Positions 56,896-64,000 of a stretch of 64,000 nucleotides of DNA are shown in pieces; position 1 is the first letter of the stretch; each line of letters opens with the position of its first letter. Below the pieces are notes generated by a model, which had not been told where the DNA came from, did no database searches, and saw only the letters and a list, made by a program, of their open reading frames with translations. The DNA is from Cycas panzhihuaensis (lineage: Eukaryota > Cycadophyta). The DNA is taken from contig CM041465.1 in assembly GCA_023213395.1 (NCBI GenBank), positions 121,217,741 through 121,281,740 on the forward strand, in the 5' to 3' direction. The position numbers were made by a program, and so were the translations under genes.

Positions 56896-57340
56896 TGTGG
56901 CGTTGTACACTTAGATAAAAGACAAAATTTCAATGTAAGTTCAAAAACATCATATGCGTATATAAGATAACAACTAAAAAATATACATAATATGATATAT
57001 ATAATAAAATAATATTAAAAAATATAAATATTAGATCAAGCCTCCACAATAATTCCCCTCTTCAAGGCAAGTGTTTCCTCTCAATGGAACAATAGTGTTG
57101 TAATGGCCTTAAGCCATCATTCCAAATGAAATAATAATTCTCCAAGATGGTTCACAAATGAATAGTGCTCCCCTATTTATAGCCATAGGCTAGGACCTAT
57201 TTAATCTCTCACTAAGAAGTCGACTTCTTATTCTCTCTCCTATAAAATGACTTTGCATTAATAACTCCTTATTCTCCTTAAAAGACTAGCTTTACATAAT
57301 AAGGCATGCAACAAACAACCAACAATAGAAATGGAAAATT
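56896..57340 (-). repeat. Gypsy LTR of remnant O (minus)
   Basis: Starts TGTGGCGTTG next to the primer site. It shares with the F LTR the AATAAT-CCCTCTTC-AGGCAAG stretch (near 57050) and has a minus-strand TATAAATAG box near 57178. The outer edge is uncertain. Confidence 0.5.
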
Positions 57341-58471
57341 GATTAGAATAATTGATGGATCTTATAGTACTGGCAATAAATCAAAGTGCATAATAATGTA
57401 CGACCTAGGAGAAGAATGTGATAATTTAGAGTTTGTGGGTGGTTGAAAGAATGCGAGTTTGGATCAGTGAGTGTAAGTGCAAGGAATGTGCGTGTAAATC
57501 TATGTTTGGCCTAGTGATTGCCCAATTGGGTGATTGTTGTAGTCAATGGTAGAGTACATAGAGATGGCGGTAGTTGAGATGGTGATGGTCAAGAATTAGG
57601 AGTAGACTAAGGAGAATACACATAAATGGTTGTATAGAAATAACGGAATAACTATAAGTGGCTTGTGTAGAATGCATTGGAAAGATAGGGAGGTTGATAG
57701 TGGTGAGAATAAATTTTAGAAATACAGTGTAATAGAATGATGTGTACAATAAGATGACCAAATGGAAGGAAAATACAGTAAGTGAATGGGGATTAAATGA
57801 TCATAATGAAATTATTGATGTGTGATGTAATGGGCATGAATATAATACAAGACAAGTAAGTTGTACAACAATAAGGAAGGTTTGGGATTACATAATTCAA
57901 TACACTACTATAAAATTTAATGATACTTTCCTGCAATTCAAGGAAAATGTTGCGATACCACTTGGGCTTATTCGAAATGGTCAATGGTCATAAATTGGAG
58001 GTTGTTGGTTTGAAGACCCAAATCTTTAAAAATAATTGTTGAACTGAATAATTTGAATGATATCAAATATTACAAAGAATAATGTATATATAGTATGCTA
58101 ATATGAAAAGATGTCTATAAGATAAGTAGACATCACATTTCATTAATCTAGTTACTATCAATGATTCATTATCAACTAATTATTATTCATGAGGTCCATT
58201 AGGCTTGTACGTATATTAACTCTACCACGGTGTAACATTGAACACTTTGTTACTCTTTCTTTGTGGGATTATGACATTTATCTATTATTTCAATAGTTAT
58301 GACTCGTTCCATGGGAGTTACTAAATCCTAAATAGTGGATGTAGTTTAAATTTTAGCAAATTTATTGTAAAAAAGTTATTGAAGAATCATTTATTTTAAC
58401 ATTGTTACTAATGTTTATGATTTTTATTAGCAAGGACGTGCTTAAAGTTTCTATATTTGTTGTTCATTTAG
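57341..58471 (+). other. Probable intron DNA upstream of LKR/SDH exon
   Basis: No ORF of note. A minus-strand primer-like motif near 57949-57960 has no LTR partner that I can see. The stretch ends in the acceptor TGTTCATTTAG. Confidence 0.45.
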
Positions 58472-58529
58472 GGAAATGGCATCAAAATCCTTGGAGAATG
58501 TGCATGTGGAGAAGACATACAAAACTTTG
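58472..58529 (+). CDS. LKR/SDH: LKR/SDH exon (upstream of the two)
   Basis: A 58-base exon: acceptor TTTAG before it, donor GTGAGC after it. It encodes one split codon, then 'EMASKSLENVHVEKTYKTL'. The reading joins in phase 0 to the exon at 58712. On its own it is poorly conserved, as expected for the linker between the lysine-ketoglutarate reductase and saccharopine dehydrogenase halves. Its assignment rests on the neighbour and the splice signals. The upstream exon was not found in the window. Confidence 0.7.
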
Positions 58530-58711
58530 GTGAGCGCCAATGCTTTATGATAACTTCTGGTCTACATCCTCTCTTGAGTGGTTATAGTTGTTGAGTTGGT
58601 CAAAGTATGAAAATTGTCTTGCTATCTTATGCTATTCTCCTTTTGTTGACAATTAGTTTATTATTATCATCATAGACTATCTAAATTACTCTTTATTTTG
58701 ACAAGAAGCAG
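58530..58711 (+). other. Intron between the two LKR/SDH exons (182 bp)
   Basis: GTGAGC at the 5' edge and a pyrimidine-rich stretch ending AGAAGCAG at the 3' edge; phase 0. Confidence 0.75.
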
Positions 58712-58852
58712 GTCTCTCTTAATGGGCACTTATTTGACCAATTTCTCATCAATGAAGCATTGGATATCATTGAGAGTGCTGGTGGTTCATTTCACTTGGT
58801 GAGATGTCACGTGGGTCAGACAACTGATGCCATGTCATATGCAGAAATTGAA
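58712..58852 (+). CDS. LKR/SDH: LKR/SDH exon, conserved LOR/SDH region
   Basis: A 141-base, 47-codon exon with no stop, bounded by AG and GTGAGT. It encodes 'VSLNGHLFDQFLINEALDII', then 'ESAGGSFHLVRCHVGQTT' and 'DAMSYAEIE'. GHLFDxxLINxALD followed by GGSFxL is the hallmark of the LOR/SDH conserved region of bifunctional lysine-ketoglutarate reductase/saccharopine dehydrogenase. That cytosolic enzyme performs the first two steps of lysine breakdown. Clean splice sites and the absence of damage suggest a live gene. Later exons, with the NAD-binding dehydrogenase domain, are not seen up to 64000 and may lie beyond the A2 and N insertions. A gene fragment is the alternative. Confidence 0.85.
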
Positions 58853-60010
58853 GTGAGTCTTCCCCCCACTTCCTCTTTTCATATTGAAACTTGTAAATGC
58901 CAAGAAATTAGTTGATTTCAAAGGTTTAATCATATGTAGAAGATAGAAAAGATGATAGTGGCTAAGTTCATTATCATAGTAGTTAGAATGAAAATTGTTG
59001 TTAAACCATCGTAGGCTTAGAATGCTTCCTAACATTCATGTGTTTCAATTATGGAGAAATTAGAAATCTGTATTTAAAAGTCAATTTTGCTCACCTAAGC
59101 ATTGGGGGGATGCCTTCTGTGTATCCCCAAAACCTCTTTATTTCTAAATGCAAATTTTGAAGTCCATGACCTTTAATCTCCCCTCATGCTAAAGATGAAA
59201 TTTCATCTCACCCCACTTAATTATAAGTTGCTCATTGGAACTTTGACTTACAGTGCAATCATTCTAGTTTCTTCTTCAACAAGACTTATTTCCATCTTTA
59301 ATTTCTTTAAGGTAGAAATATGAATTTAATGCTTTGTACCAACTCATTTACCACTATACACTCATTTATTGTTATGATGTTATTTAGACCAAGCATCAAT
59401 ATAAAGTAGAGGCCAAGTTGCATACAAATTCCATATATTATTAGAATAAAAGATAGAAGGAAACTCTTAAGGTGACTTAATTCATTTGTTCAACATAAAG
59501 CACTACGGCAAAGAATTTCTTATAGAAGATTGATGGGAATATGTTTCCCTTGTTTAGCTTTTATGGGAGATTGATCTCATAGAATAAGTTGTTTGGTCTA
59601 ACCTTAGGGAAGTCAGAGTCAATGATTCATCTCATCTTTTTACTCTAGTAAGATAATTTTTTCTTTTCTTGTCTCCTTAATTGTCTATGGTTGTGATTAA
59701 AACATCTCTAAGCCATAAGGTGCAATGATATATGTTTTTGGCTTTGAACACTTTTTCAATCCAACATGAACTAGCCAAAACAATTATAGTAACATATAAC
59801 TACATCTTTAGATAGAGTCTAGGAGGCAAGCCAAAGAATATGATAACATCATAATAAATATATTTGATGAGAACAATAAAAGCTATGTATGACATACTTC
59901 TATGATGGAGGAGGTATACATGTACATTTTCTATGCATATAAATATAAACTTATATGTTTGTTTCCAACTAAGCAGTAATAAACATAGAAGTAGGAGTGG
60001 ATGTGAATGT
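58853..60010 (+). other. Probable intron after the LKR/SDH exon
   Basis: AT-rich; no ORF beyond shadows, no retroelement motif. Confidence 0.5.
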
Positions 60011-60675
60011 GACAATTCTCAAAATTTTGACATATAGGGTTGCAACAAAACTAGGGTTTGTAAGACAAACACACACAAACACACATACATACAAATATAA
60101 GTATGATAATCAAAAACTTGAAAGTATGTCATTCAATGTTCATACATGACATCATAAATATATATTTTTTTGTAACAACAACAAAAGAAAAGACTTTCAT
60201 GGGGCCATATCCACCTAGATTATTTTTAGATATGCCAAAATATTTTGGGTATAATTGCCTATAATTCTAGATATAATCGAGGTATAGCCTTGGATATGTA
60301 TTCAATCTTGGGTATGGTTGGTCACGTATCTAGGCCTTGTCCAAACAATATTCTCGTATGTAACAGCCTGGCCAATTATAATAAAATATAATCCAACCGA
60401 TAATAATATAGCATATAACATATAGATGATAGATGACAACAGAAATATTAGATGTAGACAATATTCAGAAATGATCATAGATGAAATAACATATAGGATA
60501 GTAATACACTAAAGTAGCCAAATGGAATTAATATATCATTAAGAGAAAATAAAAATAACTATAGAGTTTTATAGAAGGCTCTTGCCTATTTGTGGTAACT
60601 AATTTTCGGATATGACATCATAATTTCTACTTTAATATTAAAGCTAACTTGATTTTGACAATTTGGCTTGTTACA
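60011..60675 (-). repeat. Probable gypsy LTR of remnant P (minus)
   Basis: The right edge is set by a minus-strand polypurine tract (AAGGAGGGAAGAAG, 60676-60690) followed by TGTAACAAGCC. The left edge is unknown. A second TGTAACAGCC motif near 60359 suggests internal rearrangement. Confidence 0.45.
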
Positions 60676-60890
60676 CTTCTTCCCTCCTTAAGATACTTTG
60701 TCCTTGAAGTCCTCAAGGTATTTCCTTTTGACATGTTGGTGATGATGGCAACTCTTTGGCATGTTGACTGATTCCATTATGTAATGATTGTACCTCTTGA
60801 CTTTTGTGACTTACTAATGATTCTTTCTTTAATAATCTTGCTATTTGCTCGCATTTGTATCTTTAAATTCTTCCTATTCTCGAGATGGTT
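60676..60890 (-). pseudogene. P pol C-terminal scrap
   Basis: The minus strand ends 'LEDFKDKVS' just before the polypurine tract, like the last residues of plant gypsy polyproteins. It is cut at about 60890 by the LTR of N. Confidence 0.4.
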
Positions 60891-61390
60891 TGTCCATGAC
60901 GGAGAATGGAGATCTATTTAAGGATTAGAGAAGGACAACAAGAGATAAGATTAGCTCATTAAGTGATGAATCAACTCTCAAAACTATGAATCACAAGCAT
61001 TAAGAACACATGCAAATGAAGGAGGTTGAAGTGATCTACACTACAAAGAAACTTGAATTATTCCAACCACATAACAATACACTAAACTCACACAAACTAC
61101 TCTACCACACATGAGAGGATTCTCTCATTATATAGGTGGGAGAGCTCATTGGATTGTGACACGTCACACATCTACTACAAAAGAAGAATTCAATTAGAAC
61201 AGTCCTACTTGAATACAAAAGATTGTGACACGTCACACATCTGTAAATTGAGACTTATTCACATGAAACATGTGAATAAGTAAAAAAGTGAATACAACTT
61301 TATGTAGTTTTATATAAGGTGCACTTTATACATAAACCATAAAGTGACAAATAATACATGACTTAAAGATGAAACATAAAGGTTCTCACA
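60891..61390 (-). repeat. N 3' LTR (about 500 bp)
   Basis: The right edge is firm: a minus-strand GGGGTGCTGGGGGT polypurine tract, then TGTGAGAACC. The left edge (TGTCCATGAC) is chosen by TG and the end of P. It holds a TATATAATG box near 61117 (minus) and two copies of GATTGTGACACGTCACACAT (61154 and 61222). Confidence 0.6.
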
Positions 61391-62547
61391 ACCCCCAGCA
61401 CCCCACTTTAATGTTTACATCATTAAGTCAAATTTGAAAGTCATCTATGAAATTCTCAAACTTTTCTTTACCAAGTGCTTTGGTGAATATGTCTGCTAGC
61501 TATTGACTTGTAGGCCTATAAACAAGGTTGATCTTATAATTTTGAACACGTTTGCTGATAAAGTGATGATGCACATCAATATGTTGGGTCCTTGCATGAA
61601 ATACTAGACTCTTGGTAATCTTGAGCACATTTTAATTGTTACAACACAACTGAGTTGGATGTGTTCACTTAATTCCAAGCTCCCCAAAAAATTGTCTAAG
61701 CTAGATAGCTTCATATGCTACTTTGACAATAGCTTTGTATTAAGCTTAAGTGGAGGAGAGAGTGACATTTGGTTGCTTCTTGCAACTCCATGAAACAACC
61801 GCTGACCCAAGATTGATTTTTAGCCATCTTGACGTCCTTTCCAATCAGAATATGAGAATCCCTTTAGTGTGAAGTTTTTGTTATAAGTGTAATGTAAACC
61901 ATACTACAATGTACCTTTGAAATATTGGAAGATACGCTTTGTAGCATTCCATTGTCTCTAATTGGGTTGAGACATAAATCTAGAGCATATTCTAACAACA
62001 CATGATATGTTGAGTCTAGTGTTAGTCAAATAGATTAGATTACCCACTAGTTGTCTAAAAAGTTTGGAATCTATAGGTTTTGCTGCTTCATCATTTGACA
62101 ATTTTGTGCCAATCTCCATTGGGGTAAGCACTAGTTTGCAGTCCTCCATTTTGAAATGTTGCAAAATGTCTCAAGTGTACTTGGCTTGGGATATGAAGAT
62201 GTTGCTTGGTTGTTGCCATACCTACATGTCGAGAAAATAATGAAGTTGTTCGAGATTAGTTATCTCAACACTCTTTTTGAGATCCTCTTGAAGATTTTCA
62301 ATCATTTTTGCATCATTGCCAGTGACAATCAAATCATCAACATACAAGACAACAAGAGTAATGTATTGGTGTCTAACTTTGATGTTTGGGTCTGATAAGG
62401 ATCAATGAAAACCATGTCTCAAAAAGTAGGCATTGATTTTAGAATATCATACACATGGTGCGTATTTCAGACCATACAAGGCCTTTTCCAAGGGACAAGC
62501 AAATTGTTCTTTGTTGTGTGAGATGTAAGTAGGAGGTTGCTCCAAAT
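61391..62547 (-). pseudogene. Copia N: RNase H and part of RT
   Basis: Minus strand from the right: the catalytic YVDD in 'VVLYVDDLIVTGND' (near 62345), then 'LLTPMEIGTKL'-like 'LVLTPMEIGTKLSND', 'LFRQLVGNLIYLTNTRLNIS' (61958-62164) and a decayed RNase H to the polypurine tract. The upstream part of N is cut at 62547 by A2, so N continues beyond the window. Confidence 0.85.
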
Positions 62548-62911
62548 TGTGACGATGTTAATGTCACATGGTCATTTCATGAAGTTAGAATTAGATAAAG
62601 TCACTTTTATGTTTATAACTTTAGGATAAGGTGAATATGCCTAAGTCACTTAAGTGAAATGACATAAAGTTCATTTCATTGTAATTTCATGTAATCTCAT
62701 TTGAATGTCATTGGGAGGGAAAACTCAAATTCCAAACCCTAATGAGCATCCTCATTATATAAGTTGAAATTACATGGAGAGTGATATTCTACACTTCTCC
62801 TCTTTGAGCTCAAGCTATTAGCATTCTCTTGTTGAGTACATTGTGCTTGTCTCCACTATTTGCCATTGTGTAGTGTTAGTGCACTAGATCCCTAGATCCA
62901 TTCCCTCAACA
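62548..62911 (+). repeat. A2 5' LTR (364 bp)
   Basis: TGTGACGATG to CCCTCAACA. Upstream flank CAAAT (62543-62547) is the expected target duplication; its partner is off-window. Confidence 0.95.
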
Positions 62912-62913
62912 AG

Positions 62914-62925
62914 TGGTATCAGAGC
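62914..62925 (+). promoter_or_regulatory. A2 primer-binding site
   Basis: TGGTATCAGAGC two bases after the LTR. Confidence 0.95.
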
Positions 62926-64000
62926 CATTGGGTGGATCCTAGTGCCACAATCACTTGCAAGGAGATTGCAAGCTATGTTCTCCTCTTCTTCACCATTCAT
63001 GTAAAGTGAAGAGTTGAGATTTTTTTTTAAAAATCCTTTTTTTAAAGCTCTTTTTATAGCAGATTTTTAGTACAAAATTATATGTTGTTGTACTATTTTA
63101 TTTCTGTAGATAAGAGGAAGGAGTGTGGCTGCTTAAAAGCAACCTATTTGTAGGCCTAAAGGAGCACAGGAATTGCTCAGCTGTTAGCAATTTTCAGCCA
63201 TCTTTTTGAGCCCCAAATTTGGCATTTTGGCCTATTTTTGGCCATTTTTTTGCAGTAAAAGTCAGATTTCAAGGTTGCAGAAGAAGAAATCAGTGACTCT
63301 CACTGATTAGAGACAGATTTTAAAGTATAAAATCAAACCGCATGACGCTGCACGGATGACGGATTTTCGTACAACGGTACGACCAAAAAATCAAAGTGCC
63401 CAGAATCGTACGAAATTTCACCAGTAGGTGCGTCTTGGCCTCCTAAGCACTTTTGTCTACTGGCGCGACGCAAGATTTTGAGTTTAAAGGGGTTAAACAG
63501 CCTGTTTTTGCAGTCATTCTCCAAATTTAAAAATCTCAGATCTAGAAAAATCTGAGAAGTTTTTTCCTGCTGTAATACATGTTTTTGGATCTCCTTGTCC
63601 CGATCTATCATTTGGAATAGGTCTCACATGAATCCGACGCTCCGTTGAAAAGTTATGACAATTTTTAAGTTTTCTAGTACATTTTGGCCGCGAGTTAAAA
63701 CAGTCTATTTTACTGCTTTTGACAAGATTTTAAAAATTTTGTATATTTGGAAAGTGCGGTGAAGGCCAAAGAATTTGGAGATTTTTAATTTTTTCAAAAA
63801 TTTTTGAAATTTGTGCCATATAGCTAAGCAAGAGATTTGCAGTCTGCCTAATATGAGACTTAATTTGCTGAAAATTTGATTTTCAACGACATTGTATTTC
63901 TCAAATTTTAAATTTTTTTTCCCTTCTTTAAAAAAAAAAAAAAAAAAAAATTATTATATGTAAAAGGGGTTTTTTAAAAACATTTATAGTCTTTGTGGCT

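Larger units (their letters stand above)
62548..64000 (+). mobile_element. Copia element A2, 5' end only
   Basis: LTR, primer site and about 1.1 kb of leader in the same order as A1. 63545-64000 repeats bases 1-476, with an A-tract near 63930. The coding part lies outside the window. A2 is inserted in the RT of N. Confidence 0.95.

Noticed and set aside
57949-57960. GTTGCGATACCA as a minus-strand primer site
   Set aside because: Mismatch to the tRNA end and no LTR copy nearby.

Overview
This 64-kb window is eukaryotic, plant nuclear DNA made almost entirely of nested LTR retrotransposons. Ty1/copia and Ty3/gypsy (chromovirus-like) polyproteins, initiator-Met-tRNA primer sites (TGGTATCAGAGC and variants), polypurine tracts and 5-bp target duplications are visible throughout. 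No bacterial-type operon, rRNA, tRNA gene or CRISPR array was seen. The depth of nesting, the decayed copies and short host exons set in very long non-coding stretches suggest a large seed-plant genome. A gymnosperm is my best guess, but this is inference. Element names A to P below are my own labels.

Left block (1-15570): gypsy element F (minus) was hit by pol-less element B (minus), which was hit by copia element A1 (plus, 3' LTR 5490-5856). The left ends of all three lie outside the window. B carries a gag-like ORF, a second unknown ORF and exon-like fragments of cellular genes. Between 15571 and 19427 lie unassigned DNA, a decayed LTR of family G, a copia gag scrap, and a 5' LTR plus leader of family A (A3, minus).

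Central stack (about 19428-47576): copia J (minus) contains copia H (minus) and copia E (minus). H contains element K (plus), and K contains copia L (plus) and pol-less element C (minus). E contains the gypsy deletion derivative D (plus). LTR pairs and target duplications support most of these borders. K has its own LTRs, primer site and polypurine tract but no visible pol. It carries an XRI1-like coding remnant and a second, unidentified cellular-type reading frame that reads through the C insertion site. K is therefore a candidate gene-capturing, non-autonomous retrotransposon.

Right block (47577-64000): copia G (47776-55127) is complete, with ATATA on both sides. A solo gypsy LTR, a gypsy remnant O, host DNA, gypsy remnant P, copia N (minus) and the 5' end of a young family-A copy (A2, from 62548) follow. 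Within the host DNA, two clean exons (58472-58529 and 58712-58852, plus strand) encode part of the bifunctional lysine-ketoglutarate reductase/saccharopine dehydrogenase (LKR/SDH). Much of the window may thus be intron of that gene.

Every retroelement gene seen here is broken by stops, frameshifts, deletions or insertions. The only coding sequence that looks functional is the pair of LKR/SDH exons.
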